This document shows, one piece after another, positions 48,913 through 57,954 of a DNA stretch of 64,000 nucleotides; position 1 is the stretch's first letter, and each line of letters starts with the position of its first letter. The stretch is from NCBI GenBank assembly GCA_036675815.1, contig JAKFEE010000033.1:1-64000 (forward strand), read 5' to 3'. Below the pieces are notes generated by a model that had not been told where the DNA came from, did no database searches, and saw only the letters and a program-made list of their open reading frames with translations. Origin of the DNA: JAKFEE01 sp036675815 (GTDB taxonomy: Bacteria > Pseudomonadota > Alphaproteobacteria > Rhodospirillales > Magnetospirillaceae). Position numbers and translations under genes: made by a program.

Positions 48913-49647
48913 TCAGAACTTGCGCGAGATCGCCACGACGCCGCGCGCGCCGCACCAATCCAACCCGCCGAAGCAGTCGTCGTCGTCGAGGTCGGTGTCG
49001 ACATAGGTCGCGGACACGGCGAAGCCTTCGATCTCGGCAGTGACGCCGATGCTCCAGTCCGTGTAGTCGGGGGCGCCGAACACCGTGTTGTCCTCGATCC
49101 ACTGGTGGCCGAGGGCGCCCGAGAAGGTGACGTTCAGTGGCAGGTCGGGGGCGATCGATACGGTGCCAATGAGATAGTGGCCGTCGCCGGACTCGGCGAA
49201 GAAATCGGGCGAGTAATGATATCGCGCCCCCAGCTTGACGATCTCATACGGCGCATAGCCCAGGGCGACCTTGCCCTCGATGTAATCGTAATCTGGCCCG
49301 GCACCGGGATAGGCGTAGTAGATGGCGCCAAGGTCCCAGTCCAGTGGCCCCAGCTTGCCGGTGACGCCGCCATAGCCGTCCAGTTCCAGCGTCTCGTCGA
49401 CGTCGAAATCGACGTTCGATGCCCAGGTGCCCAGATAGAGCGACACCGGCCCGGCAGGCATCGACCAGTCGATGCCGCCCTGGATCGCCGGCGCCTCGTC
49501 GGTCTGCGAGATGCCGCGGAAAATGTATTCCGAGGCCAGCGCGACGCTGGCCGTGAACTCGCCGGGGACCAGGTCCGGCGCCTCCTCGGCGACGGCGGTG
49601 GCACTGGCGGCGGCGGCGACAGCGGCGACAAGCAGCGTCTTCATCAT
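48913..49647 (-). CDS. TorF-family putative outer membrane porin
   Basis: The 244-aa protein has a signal peptide (LLVAAVAAAASATAVAEE) and a beta-rich mature domain ending in a terminal Phe (VAISRKF), as outer-membrane beta-barrels do. FTASVALASEYIFRGISQT is the hallmark of the TorF family of putative porins. Substrate unknown. It lies upstream of ahcY on the same strand, 90 bases away, but ahcY has its own promoter. A Met directly follows the first Met, so 49644 is an alternative start. Confidence 0.88.
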   Translation of the reverse strand: MMKTLLVAAVAAAASATAVAEEAPDLVPGEFTASVALASEYIFRGISQTDEAPAIQGGIDWSMPAGPVSLYLGTWASNVDFDVDETLELDGYGGVTGKLGPLDWDLGAIYYAYPGAGPDYDYIEGKVALGYAPYEIVKLGARYHYSPDFFAESGDGHYLIGTVSIAPDLPLNVTFSGALGHQWIEDNTVFGAPDYTDWSIGVTAEIEGFAVSATYVDTDLDDDDCFGGLDWCGARGVVAISRKF

Positions 49648-49828
49648 GATGATGTATATCCCCCATCAAGATAGCGGGCCCCGAGCGGGCATCCATGGCG
49701 GGATGCGCAAGTCTCATGCCAGGGGAAGGGCCATGCCTATGTCCCGGGCGCCGAAGACCCGTGGGGGCCGTCGCTGCCTATTTTGACGCCGCTGCCTCCT
49801 CTGTTGCGCGCGATTTGGGCATGGGGCG
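49648..49828. other. Spacer between the PTS operon end and the porin gene
   Basis: No gene or clear terminator is visible. A GGGGG run about 13 bases upstream of the porin ATG may serve as its ribosome site. Confidence 0.3.
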
Positions 49829-51628
49829 TTATGGCTCTTCGCCGCTGTTGAAGCCATCCAGCAGTTGGGCGATGCGGGCGGAATCCGAGTTGTCCATGAT
49901 CACCCGCGCGCGGCGGGTAGCGGCGACGAGATCGAGATGGCGGATGCGCTGTTTGACCTTGGCGATATTGGTGGTCGACATCGACAGGTCGCGGATGCCG
50001 AGGCCGAGCAACAGCGCGGTGAAGCGCGGATCGCCGGCCATCTCGCCGCACAGCGATACCGGGATGCGGGCGCGCAATGCCGCCTCGGTGGCGAACTGGA
50101 TCAGCCGCAGCACGGCGGGATGGAGCGGGTTGTAGAGGTGGGCCACCGCCTCGTCGGCGCGGTCGATGGCCAGCGTGTACTGGGTGAGGTCGTTGGTGCC
50201 GATCGAGAAGAAATCGGCGTGCCAGGCCAAGGAATCGGCGGCCAAGGCGGCCCCCGGGGTTTCGATCATGACGCCGAGGTGCGGCAGCGGGTCGGGCGGC
50301 GGCTGACCGCGGCGTTTCAGCCGCTTCACCACCCGATCCAGGGTCTCGCGAACGTCGCGGACCTCCTCGACGGTACTGACCATGGGCAACAGGAGGCGCA
50401 CCGGCCCGTGTGCCGCGGCGCGCAGGATGGCCGCCAGCTGCGTCTCGAACAGATCGGGCCGCGACAGCGACAGCCGGATGGCGCGCAGGCCCAAGGCCGG
50501 ATTGGCCGAGGGTCCTATGCCGAGCGCCGGGGCCAGCTTGTCGGCGCCGACGTCGAGGGTGCGGATCGTCACCGGCTGGCCTTGCATCCGGTCGATCAGA
50601 TCGCGCAACACCCCGTATTGCTCGTCCTCGCCCGGCAGATCGCTGCGGTTCATGAACAGGAACTCGCTGCGCAGCAGCCCGATGCCCTGCGCGCCGGCGG
50701 CAAGAGCCGCGTCAATCTCGGACGGCAGTTCGATATTGGCCTGCAGCGTCACCACGGCGCCGTCGCGGGTGACTGCCGGCAGTTTGCGCAGCCGTGACAA
50801 GGCGCGGCGCTGACGCAGGAACCCGGCCCGCCGCTGGCGATACAGGGCGGCCGTATCGGGCGAGGGATTGAGGACGATGCGCCCGCGCAGGCCATCGACG
50901 ATGACCGGTTGACCGCTGCGCACCCCGGTCAGCAGGCCGCCGACGCCGATCACCGCCGGCAGTCCCAGCGAGCGGGCCATGATGGCGGTGTGGCTTTCGG
51001 CGCCGCCCAGCACGGTGGCGAAACCGGCGACGGCCTTTGGGTCGAGCAATGCGGTGTCCGCCGGGGTCAATTCCTCGGCCAGGATCACCGCGTGCTTGGG
51101 CAGCATCGAGAACGGCTTGTAGGGAGCCTTGGCGAGGGCGCGCACCAGCCGGTTGCCTACCTCGCGGATATCCTCGGTCCGCGCGGCCAGGTAGGCGTCG
51201 TCCATGGCTTGGAAGCTCTCGACGATGTCGCTGATCTCCTGCTGCACCGCCGCCTCGGCGTTGATGCGGGAGTCCGCTATGCGGCGATCGACTCCGCGCA
51301 CCAGGCGCGAGCCCTTGAGCATCTGCAGATAGGCATCCAGCAGATAGCCGATCTCCTCGGCGGCGGAGCCGGGCAGCCGTCGCGCCTTCGCCTGCAGCTT
51401 GGCCACCTGGCGGCTGGCCTGGGTGACGGCATCGGCGAAGCGGCGGCGTTCGGAATCGATCTGTGTCAGCGGGATGCGGTACTCGGGCGAACTCACCGTG
51501 CCGGCATCATGGAGGTGGGCTACCCCCAGCGCGATGCCTGGGCCCACCGCCAGGCCCTCGAATATTTTCTCTCCGGCGATGGCCGCCGAGCCGGGAGGCT
51601 CGTTGGCTGGATTTGGTTCAGTCTTCAT
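49829..51628 (-). CDS. ptsP: Phosphoenolpyruvate-protein phosphotransferase (PTS enzyme I)
   Basis: The 599-aa EI takes phosphate from PEP. The phospho-histidine motif GGAESHTAIMARSLG and the active-site Cys segment SLCGEMAGDP are intact. It has no N-terminal GAF domain, unlike EI(Ntr) of enterobacteria, and is close to classical EI in length. It passes phosphate to the HPr encoded just upstream, overlapping it by 11 bases, and then to EIIA proteins. Confidence 0.95.
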   Translation of the reverse strand: MKTEPNPANEPPGSAAIAGEKIFEGLAVGPGIALGVAHLHDAGTVSSPEYRIPLTQIDSERRRFADAVTQASRQVAKLQAKARRLPGSAAEEIGYLLDAYLQMLKGSRLVRGVDRRIADSRINAEAAVQQEISDIVESFQAMDDAYLAARTEDIREVGNRLVRALAKAPYKPFSMLPKHAVILAEELTPADTALLDPKAVAGFATVLGGAESHTAIMARSLGLPAVIGVGGLLTGVRSGQPVIVDGLRGRIVLNPSPDTAALYRQRRAGFLRQRRALSRLRKLPAVTRDGAVVTLQANIELPSEIDAALAAGAQGIGLLRSEFLFMNRSDLPGEDEQYGVLRDLIDRMQGQPVTIRTLDVGADKLAPALGIGPSANPALGLRAIRLSLSRPDLFETQLAAILRAAAHGPVRLLLPMVSTVEEVRDVRETLDRVVKRLKRRGQPPPDPLPHLGVMIETPGAALAADSLAWHADFFSIGTNDLTQYTLAIDRADEAVAHLYNPLHPAVLRLIQFATEAALRARIPVSLCGEMAGDPRFTALLLGLGIRDLSMSTTNIAKVKQRIRHLDLVAATRRARVIMDNSDSARIAQLLDGFNSGEEP

Positions 51629-51899
51629 CGAACTTGGAATCGACCAGGGCGACGAGTGCGGCCAGGGCCTGTTCGGCCTCCTGTCCGGTCGCCCGCATCT
51701 GGATGGTGCAGCCGGGGCCTGCCGCCAGCATCATCAGTCCCATGATCGACAGGCCCGAGACCTCCATCCCCTTCTTGGTCACGATCACCTGCGCGTTGAA
51801 CTGACCGGCCAGCTTCACGAACTTGGCGGCGGCGCGGGCGTGCAGGCCGCGGCGGTTGGCGATGGTGGCCGAGCGGCTGGGCGTTGCGGCTTCGCTCAC
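51618..51899 (-). CDS. ptsH: HPr phosphocarrier protein
   Basis: The 93-aa HPr has the phospho-histidine in RRGLHARAAAKFVKLA and the regulatory serine region EVSGLSIMGLMMLAA, the target of HprK. It relays phosphate from EI to EIIA. I chose the GTG at 51899, which overlaps the EIIA stop as GTGA. Confidence 0.94.
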   Translation of the reverse strand: MSEAATPSRSATIANRRGLHARAAAKFVKLAGQFNAQVIVTKKGMEVSGLSIMGLMMLAAGPGCTIQMRATGQEAEQALAALVALVDSKFDED

Positions 51900-52303
51900 T
51901 GGTTGTCCTGGGTCAGCAGCCGCGAGGCGACGTTGATGTATTTGCGCCCGGCCTCCTGGGCGCTGGCCACGGCATCGGCCAGGGCCTCGTGAGTGCGCAC
52001 GCTGGCCAGCTTGATCAGCATCGGCAGGTTGACCCCGGCGATGACCTCGACCGTGGCCTTGTCCATGATCGAGATGGCCAGGTTGGACGGCGTGCCGCCG
52101 AACATGTCGGTCAGCACGACGACGCCATGGCCGTCGTCGACCCGGCCGACGCTTTCCAGGATGTCGCGGCGCCGCTGTTCCATGTCGTCGTCGGGGCCGA
52201 TGCAAACGGTCCCGACATTGGGCTGCGGCCCCACCACGTGCTCCAGCGCCGCTACGAGTTCATCGGCCAAGCGCCCATGCGTGACCAAGACCATTCCTAT
52301 CAT
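51896..52303 (-). CDS. Mannose-type PTS EIIA
   Basis: The 135-aa EIIA(Man) domain protein starts MIGMVLVTHGRLADEL, with the phospho-histidine in VTHG, and has VLTDMFGGTPSNLAISIM. No EIIB, EIIC or EIID is encoded, so it acts as a regulatory phosphate acceptor, as known for alphaproteobacterial incomplete PTS. The ATG at 52303 is preferred; the frame is open 34 codons more into the rapZ end. Confidence 0.93.
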   Translation of the reverse strand: MIGMVLVTHGRLADELVAALEHVVGPQPNVGTVCIGPDDDMEQRRRDILESVGRVDDGHGVVVLTDMFGGTPSNLAISIMDKATVEVIAGVNLPMLIKLASVRTHEALADAVASAQEAGRKYINVASRLLTQDNQ

Positions 52304-52319
52304 TGCAAAACCTTCATGT

Positions 52320-53255
52320 TCAGACGCCCCCCTCCTCGAGTTCGCGGTGGCGCAAGTCCACCCGCTGACCGCGTTGGCGCAGCCATTCTGCCAGATATTC
52401 GGCAATCACGACCGAGCGGTGACGCCCCCCGGTGCAGCCTACGGCAATGGTCAGGTAGCTCTTACCCTCGGCCGCGAAGCGCGGCACCAGCGGTTCCACG
52501 AGGCCTGTCAGGTTTCGGAAGAAGTTGGTGAAATCGGGATCGGCGGCGACATACTCGGCCACCGCGGCGTCGCGCCCGGTCATGGGCCTTAGCCCCGGGT
52601 CATAGTGCGGGTTGCGCAGGAACCGCACGTCGAACACCAAATCGGCCTCGCGCGGCAAGCCCCGCCGGTAGGAGAAGGAGGTCACGAACACGACCAGCCC
52701 GCCCTCGCGTTGGGGTCCGAACTGCCCTTCGATCAGGTGCTTCAGCCGCCCGGGCGGCAAGGTCGAGGTATCGATGACCACGTCGGCGCGTGCCCGCAAC
52801 GGCGAGATCAGCCGGCGCTCATGCTCGATGCCGTCGATCAGCGGCCGATCCGCGGCCAAGGGATGGCGATGGCGTGTTTCGGTGTAGCGGCGGCGGAGCA
52901 CTTCGTCATCGCAATCGACGAACAGCAGGCTGACGCGCCGGTCACCCGTTGCCAGCAGCTTGTCGATCTCCTGCAGCACCGGTTCGACGCCGAAGTCGCG
53001 CGTCCGGATGTCGATGCCGATGGCCAGGGGACGGCCGGCGGACTCGCCGCGCACCAAGTTCACGAGCAGCGACAGCGGCAGATTGTCCACCGCCTCGTAA
53101 CCGAGGTCTTCCAACGCCTTCAAACTGTGGGTGCGGCCCGCGCCGGACATGCCGGTGACAATGACGACGGGACCCCGCACCGCGCCAACCATCGACGAGG
53201 CGTCAAACGGCACCCCCGCTGCGGGGGGCGCATCGGGCGAAGCACGATCATCCAT
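52320..53255 (-). CDS. rapZ: RNase adapter / nucleotide-binding protein RapZ
   Basis: The 311-aa RapZ (YvcJ) family protein has VIVTGMSGAGRTHSLKAL, a Walker A in which Lys is replaced by Arg, the ALEDLGYEAVDNLPLSLL segment, and the C-terminal IAVGCTGGRHRSV motif. In E. coli RapZ guides RNase E to the GlmZ RNA; its role in alphaproteobacteria is less known. It overlaps hprK by eight bases and precedes EIIA by 16. Confidence 0.94.
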   Translation of the reverse strand: MDDRASPDAPPAAGVPFDASSMVGAVRGPVVIVTGMSGAGRTHSLKALEDLGYEAVDNLPLSLLVNLVRGESAGRPLAIGIDIRTRDFGVEPVLQEIDKLLATGDRRVSLLFVDCDDEVLRRRYTETRHRHPLAADRPLIDGIEHERRLISPLRARADVVIDTSTLPPGRLKHLIEGQFGPQREGGLVVFVTSFSYRRGLPREADLVFDVRFLRNPHYDPGLRPMTGRDAAVAEYVAADPDFTNFFRNLTGLVEPLVPRFAAEGKSYLTIAVGCTGGRHRSVVIAEYLAEWLRQRGQRVDLRHRELEEGGV

Positions 53256-53682
53256 TAGCCGTGATTATATCGCCCGTCACGCAACGGACCGCAAGGCGAA
53301 CCTTGGTCGCGGCCGAGGCCTCGAATGGCGCCAGCGCAAAACAAGGCAGCGCCACGCCCAGAAAGCTGCGATGCTGACCTTTGGGCATCCTCTCCGGCGG
53401 TGCCGAAAGGTCGACGACCAGGCGTAGCTGCGTCGATTGGCGGAAGGGGAACTGCAGAATGCCCAGGCCACGCACCTCCATCAGCCCCGCCAGAATGTCC
53501 GGCGGCGAGGCGTATAAATCGCCGGCCCGGCACACGATCTGCGTCTGGTCATCGGCGACCAGGACGGCATCGTCTTCGACCAGGCGCAAGGCGAGGTCCG
53601 ATTTGCCGCTGCCCGGCGGGCCGACGAACAGCACGCCATGGCCGTCCACCTCGATACAGGTGCCGTGAACGCAAACGCTCAT
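53248..53682 (-). CDS. hprK: HPr kinase/phosphorylase, short alphaproteobacterial form
   Basis: The 144-aa protein is only the C-terminal kinase domain of HprK, as usual in alphaproteobacteria. It has the Walker A FVGPPGSGKSDLALR and MEVRGLGILQ. It phosphorylates HPr on its serine, controlling the relay. The ATG at 53682 (MSVCVHGTCIEVDG) is chosen. It is the first gene of hprK-rapZ-EIIA-ptsH-ptsP; the chvG/chvI genes often found upstream are not here. Confidence 0.93.
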   Translation of the reverse strand: MSVCVHGTCIEVDGHGVLFVGPPGSGKSDLALRLVEDDAVLVADDQTQIVCRAGDLYASPPDILAGLMEVRGLGILQFPFRQSTQLRLVVDLSAPPERMPKGQHRSFLGVALPCFALAPFEASAATKVRLAVRCVTGDIITANG

Positions 53683-53786
53683 GTCGAGAAGGTGCGGGCG
53701 AACGGCCGCGGAGTCAACGCGCTGCCGGCCTTGCCGACGCCACCGGTCATGGCCATCATCCCAGGCGCACGGCAAAGGAGACGCGC

Positions 53787-54554
53787 ATGGTGAGCCTTTC
53801 GTCGCTCGACTTCGGCGCCGGTCGGCCGGTGGTGATCCTCCACGGCCTGTTCGGTTCTGCGCGCAACTGGAGCACCGTGGCGCGCAGCCTCGGGCGAACC
53901 CGGCACGCCATTGCCCTCGATTTGCGCAACCATGGCGAATCGCCCTGGGCCGCAGACATGAGCTACCGGGCGATGGCGGCGGACGTGCGCGACGTCATCG
54001 CCCCCCTCGGGCGCTGCGCCGTCATCGGCCACAGCATGGGCGGCAAGGTAGCCATGGCCCTGGCGCTGCTTTACCCGGGGTTGGTCGAGCGCCTGGTAGT
54101 CGTCGATATTGCCCCGGTGGCCTACGGCCCGCGCCGGCATGCCGACTACATCGAGGCCATGCGCGCTGCCGACCTCGGCGTGGTGCGCCGGGCGCAGGTC
54201 GGTGCGCAGCTACGCGACGGCATTCCCGACGACGATTTGCGCGCCTTCCTGCTGCAGAATTTGGTGCGCGACACCCAGGGCGGCATGCGCTGGCGGCTGA
54301 ACCTCGATGTGCTCGCCGAGCATATGGGTGAGATCATGGGCTGGCCGGCGGAACTGGCGGAGGCCCGCTATGACGGACCGACCTTGTTCGTCACCGGCGC
54401 CGAGTCCGATTACGTGCGCCCCGAGCACCACGCCGCCATTCGTACGCTGTTTCCGCGGGTGCGCATCGTCGCCATCGCCGAAGCCGGCCATTGGCTGCAT
54501 GCCCAACAGTCCCAGCGTTTTGTCGCCGAGGTCGAGGCATTCCTAAATTCCTGA
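53787..54554 (+). CDS. Alpha/beta-fold hydrolase (YbfF-like esterase)
   Basis: The 255-aa protein has the nucleophile elbow GHSMGG, VVILHGLFGSARNWSTVA and the C-terminal EAGHWLHAQQ with the catalytic His; DLRNHGESPW is typical of YbfF-like esterases. The substrate is unknown. AAGGAG lies seven bases before the ATG. Its 3' end overlaps the convergent macrodomain gene by 12 bases. Confidence 0.9.
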   Translation: MVSLSSLDFGAGRPVVILHGLFGSARNWSTVARSLGRTRHAIALDLRNHGESPWAADMSYRAMAADVRDVIAPLGRCAVIGHSMGGKVAMALALLYPGLVERLVVVDIAPVAYGPRRHADYIEAMRAADLGVVRRAQVGAQLRDGIPDDDLRAFLLQNLVRDTQGGMRWRLNLDVLAEHMGEIMGWPAELAEARYDGPTLFVTGAESDYVRPEHHAAIRTLFPRVRIVAIAEAGHWLHAQQSQRFVAEVEAFLNS

Positions 54555-55049
54555 CGCCTGCCGATAGAGCGCTTCGGTGCCGGCGTCGAAACAGCAGAAG
54601 GTGATGGCGCGCCAGCCGGTGTCGTCGGCAAGAATCGCCTTGACCACGGCCACCGCCAGCCTGGCCGCCCGCTCCGGCGGATAGCCGTAGGCACCGGTGG
54701 AGATGGCGGGAAAGGCGATGGTGGTCAGGCCATGCCTCCGGCCGAGGGCAAGGCTGTTGGCATAGCATGCCGCCAGCAGTGCCGGCTCGCCGTGACCGCC
54801 GCCATGCCACACCGGCCCGACCGTGTGGATGACATGTCGGGCCGGCAGCCGGTAGCCGCGGGTGATGCGGACCTCGCCGGTGGGGCAGCCGCCAATGACG
54901 CGGCATTCGTCCAGAAGCTCGGGCCCGGCGGCACGGAGGATGGCGCCATCGACGCCGCCGCCCCCCAGAAGGCTCTCGTTGGCGGCATTGACGATGGCAT
55001 CCACCGCCAAGGTGGTGATGTCGCCGCGCCAGATCTCGACTGTGCTCAT
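54543..55049 (-). CDS. Macrodomain ADP-ribose hydrolase
   Basis: The 168-aa macrodomain protein has AIVNAANESLLGGGGVDGAI and ISTGAYGYPPE, the O-acetyl-ADP-ribose deacetylase (YmdB) pattern. It would remove ADP-ribose or O-acetyl-ADP-ribose. I chose the ATG at 55049, with AAGGAGG before it; an ATG eight codons upstream lacks one. Confidence 0.93.
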   Translation of the reverse strand: MSTVEIWRGDITTLAVDAIVNAANESLLGGGGVDGAILRAAGPELLDECRVIGGCPTGEVRITRGYRLPARHVIHTVGPVWHGGGHGEPALLAACYANSLALGRRHGLTTIAFPAISTGAYGYPPERAARLAVAVVKAILADDTGWRAITFCCFDAGTEALYRQASGI

Positions 55050-55097
55050 GACCGCCTCCTTAGCGCGTGACAACCGTCGTAACGCGCCATCTCAGCG

Positions 55098-55538
55098 TCA
55101 GCGGCGCTCTTGAAAGAACTGCCGCAGCATCTCGGCTGCCTCCCGTTCGCCGATCCCGCCGTAGACCTCGGGATGGTGATGGCAGGTGGGCTGGGCGAAG
55201 ATGCGCGGGCCGTGCTCGACGCCGCCGCCCTTGGGATCGTAGGCGGCAAAGTACAACCGGCGCAGCCGGGCGAAGGAGATGGCGGCGGCGCACATGGGAC
55301 AGGGCTCGAGCGAAACGTAGAGATCGCAGTCGACGAGGCGGGGTTCGCCGCGCCGCGCCGCCGCCTCGCGTATGGCCAACAGCTCGGCGTGCGCCGTTGG
55401 GTCGGCGAGTTCTTCGACGCGGTTTCCGGCGCGGGCCAGCACGACCCCATCGCGCACGATGACGGCACCGATCGGAACCTCGCGGCGTATGGCCGCCGCG
55501 CGGGCTTCGGCCAAGGCCAGTTGCATGAATTCGTTCAT
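55098..55538 (-). CDS. tadA: tRNA adenosine(34) deaminase
   Basis: The 146-aa zinc deaminase has the HAE motif in DPTAHAELLAI and the PCPMC motif in SLEPCPMCAAAI, as in TadA, which makes inosine at the wobble base of tRNA-Arg(ACG). Other cytidine/guanine deaminases share the fold, but length and spacing fit TadA. I chose the ATG at 55538 (MNEFMQLALAEARAA). Confidence 0.9.
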   Translation of the reverse strand: MNEFMQLALAEARAAAIRREVPIGAVIVRDGVVLARAGNRVEELADPTAHAELLAIREAAARRGEPRLVDCDLYVSLEPCPMCAAAISFARLRRLYFAAYDPKGGGVEHGPRIFAQPTCHHHPEVYGGIGEREAAEMLRQFFQERR

Positions 55539-55568
55539 GCCGGACCCCTTCACCGGTCGCCACACCTG

Positions 55569-56627
55569 CTAGAGGGCTTCGGCGATGGCCTCGCCGAGTC
55601 GGCGCGTGCTGGCCCTGCCGCCCATATCCGGTGTCAGCAGGTCCGGCTGCAACAGCACCTTGGAGATCGCCGCCTCGATCGCGCGGGCCGCTTCATGCTC
55701 GCCGAGATGGTCGAGCATCATGGCCCCGGACCAGATCTGGCCGATCGGATTGGCGATGCCACGACCGGCAATGTCGGGAGCCGAGCCGTGCACCGGCTCG
55801 AACATCGACGGATGGTCGCGCTCGGGATTGATGTTGGCCGAAGGCGCGATGCCGATGGTGCCGGCCACCGCGGCGCCGAGATCCGACAGGATGTCGCCCA
55901 GCAGATTGGAGCCGACCACCACGTCGAACCAGTGCGGGTTGCGCACGAAGTGCGCGGCGAGGATGTCGATGTGGAACGAATCCGTGCGCACGTCGGGATA
56001 GCCAGTCGCCGCCGCCCGGACGCGCTCGTCCCAAAACGGCATGGTGTGGATGATGCCGTTGGACTTGGTGGCCGAGGTCAGATGCTTGCGCGGCCGCGAG
56101 CGCGCCAGTTCGAAGGCGTAATGGAGCACGCGGTCGACGCCGCGGCGCGTGAACACCGTTTCCTGGATCGCCATCTCGAATTCCGTACCGCTATGCAGGC
56201 GGCCGCCGATCTCGGAATATTCGCCCTCGTTGTTCTCGCGCACGATGTAGAAATCGATGTCACCCGGCTGGCGGCCGGCGAGCGGCGACGGCACGCCGGC
56301 GAGCAAGCGCACCGGGCGCAGGTTGACGTACTGCTGAAACGCGCGCCGGATCGGGATCAACAGACCCCACAACGACACGTGGTCCGGCACCGTCGGCCAT
56401 CCGACCGCACCGAGGAAGATGGCATCGTCGTGGGCTATGCGATCGAGGCCATCCTCGGGCATCATGCGCCCGGTCTGGGCATAGCGATCGCAGCTCCAAT
56501 CGAATTCGCGCCAGTGGAAGCTGATGTCGAATTTGCGTCCGGCCGCCTCGAGCACGCGCATGCCCTCGGGCACGACCTCGCGGCCGATGCCATCACCGGG
56601 AATCACCGCGATCTTGTAGCGTGACAT
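55569..56627 (-). CDS. Tartrate/D-malate dehydrogenase family protein
   Basis: The 352-aa protein belongs to the isocitrate/isopropylmalate dehydrogenase family. IAVIPGDGIGREVVPEG, FYIVRENNEGEYSEIGGR and MFEPVHGSAPDIAGRG are clear. The FYIVRENNEGEYSEIGG loop and ATKSNGIIHTMPFWDE point to the TtuC/DmlA group (tartrate, D-malate), not leuB. No tartrate pathway genes are adjacent. The tadA gene follows after 30 bases. Confidence 0.9.
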   Translation of the reverse strand: MSRYKIAVIPGDGIGREVVPEGMRVLEAAGRKFDISFHWREFDWSCDRYAQTGRMMPEDGLDRIAHDDAIFLGAVGWPTVPDHVSLWGLLIPIRRAFQQYVNLRPVRLLAGVPSPLAGRQPGDIDFYIVRENNEGEYSEIGGRLHSGTEFEMAIQETVFTRRGVDRVLHYAFELARSRPRKHLTSATKSNGIIHTMPFWDERVRAAATGYPDVRTDSFHIDILAAHFVRNPHWFDVVVGSNLLGDILSDLGAAVAGTIGIAPSANINPERDHPSMFEPVHGSAPDIAGRGIANPIGQIWSGAMMLDHLGEHEAARAIEAAISKVLLQPDLLTPDMGGRASTRRLGEAIAEAL

Positions 56628-56797
56628 GACTGCTCCTTCCGCGTCGCCGAGCCCCGGCAGGCTCGCTCAGTGGGGGCGCCCGCGCAACAAGGATTTGTGC
56701 CACCATTCGCTCGTCCGCGCCCCAATTCCTGGCGACGGGCTTGGAAATGGCGGCGAAGGCGGGTATGTCATGGGCGGCCCCGCATGGAGACCTGGTG
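56628..56797. other. Divergent spacer before the MBL-fold gene
   Basis: The gap separates two divergent genes and likely carries both promoters, but I see no clear elements. The upstream open frame of the MBL gene from 56741 looks non-coding. Confidence 0.3.
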
Positions 56798-57463
56798 ATG
56801 TTGGACAACCAAGCCCTGACCTTTGGCGACCTCTCGGTGACGGTGGTGGTCAGCCCGGCACCATGGCATGAGAACTGCTACATCGTGCGTCACCGTCCCA
56901 GCAACACGCAGCTGATCGTCGATCCCGGCGGCACGGTCGAGACCATCCTGGCCGAGGTGGAGGCGGGTGGCTCCGCCGCCGCGGCCATGCTGCTGACCCA
57001 TGGGCATTTCGACCATCTGGGGGCGGCCAAGCCGGTCCAATCGGCATTGGATCTGATCTGCCATGCCCATGCCGACGAGGAACCCATCATCTCCGGCGCA
57101 TCGCGGCTGGCCGCGGCCTGGGGCAGGGAGCAGATCGACAATCCCGAGCCGGTCGAGTACTTCCAAGGCGAGCCGACGTTGCGCTTCGGCGAGATCACCC
57201 TGCGCGTGGTCCACACCCCCGGCCATACGCCGGGCGGCGTCTGCTACGTGTTCGACGGGTTCGCCCTGACCGGCGATACCCTGTTCAACCAAGGCATCGG
57301 CCGTACCGATCTGGCCGGCGGCAATGGCCCCAAGCTGATGTCATCGATCACGCGCTTCCTTGGCGGCGTTTCCGACGACACGGTCCTGTTCGCCGGGCAT
57401 GGGCCGGAATGGACGGCGGGCGAAGCCAAGCGCTGGTGGCAGTGGATGGCCGCCCAGGGCTAG
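56798..57463 (+). CDS. Metallo-beta-lactamase fold hydrolase (glyoxalase II-like)
   Basis: The 221-aa protein has the zinc site LLTHGHFDHLGA, a second histidine cluster in TPGHTPGGVCYV and the metal-bridging Asp in ALTGDTLFNQGIGRTDL. This matches YcbL/glyoxalase-II-type hydrolases of thioesters. The substrate is not certain. I chose the ATG at 56798 (MLDNQALTFGD), behind GGAGA; the last four bases overlap the convergent rppH end. Confidence 0.9.
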   Translation: MLDNQALTFGDLSVTVVVSPAPWHENCYIVRHRPSNTQLIVDPGGTVETILAEVEAGGSAAAAMLLTHGHFDHLGAAKPVQSALDLICHAHADEEPIISGASRLAAAWGREQIDNPEPVEYFQGEPTLRFGEITLRVVHTPGHTPGGVCYVFDGFALTGDTLFNQGIGRTDLAGGNGPKLMSSITRFLGGVSDDTVLFAGHGPEWTAGEAKRWWQWMAAQG

Positions 57464-57954
57464 GTCCGGCCGCGGCGCACCAGCTGGGGCAGGTGGCCGA
57501 ATTCGGCCGCCACCGCCTGGTAAACGGCGCGCTTGAACGGCACGATCAGGCGCGGCAGCGAATCCAAGGGCATCCAGCGCCACTCGCTGAATTCCGGGTG
57601 CGCGGTCACGATGTCGATGTCGGAGTCGCTGCCGGTGAAGCGTAAGGCGAACCATTTCTGCCGCTGGCCGCGATAGCGGCCCTGCCAAACCTTGCCGCAC
57701 AACTCGGGCGGCAGGTCGTAGCATAGCCAGTCGGCGCTCTCGCCGATGAACTCGGCATCGGCGGTGCCGATCTCCTCCTTCATCTCGCGCAAGGCTGCCG
57801 CGCGCGGTGCCTCGCCCTCATCGACGCCACCTTGCGGCATCTGCCAGGCATCCTGCGGCGTGTCGATGCGCCGCGCGGCGAAGACCAGCCCTTGGGGATT
57901 GAACAGGGCGATGCCGACGCACGGGCGATAGGGCAGGTTCCGTTCGTCAGTCAT
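57460..57954 (-). CDS. rppH: RNA pyrophosphohydrolase
   Basis: The 164-aa Nudix enzyme has YRPCVGIALFNPQGLVF, WQMPQGGVDEGE and the box ending REMKEEIG. RppH removes pyrophosphate from the 5' end of mRNA and starts RNase E decay; the family is also called dinucleoside polyphosphate hydrolase. The ATG at 57954 overlaps the stop of the upstream deacetylase gene (ATGA). Confidence 0.95.
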   Translation of the reverse strand: MTDERNLPYRPCVGIALFNPQGLVFAARRIDTPQDAWQMPQGGVDEGEAPRAAALREMKEEIGTADAEFIGESADWLCYDLPPELCGKVWQGRYRGQRQKWFALRFTGSDSDIDIVTAHPEFSEWRWMPLDSLPRLIVPFKRAVYQAVAAEFGHLPQLVRRGRT

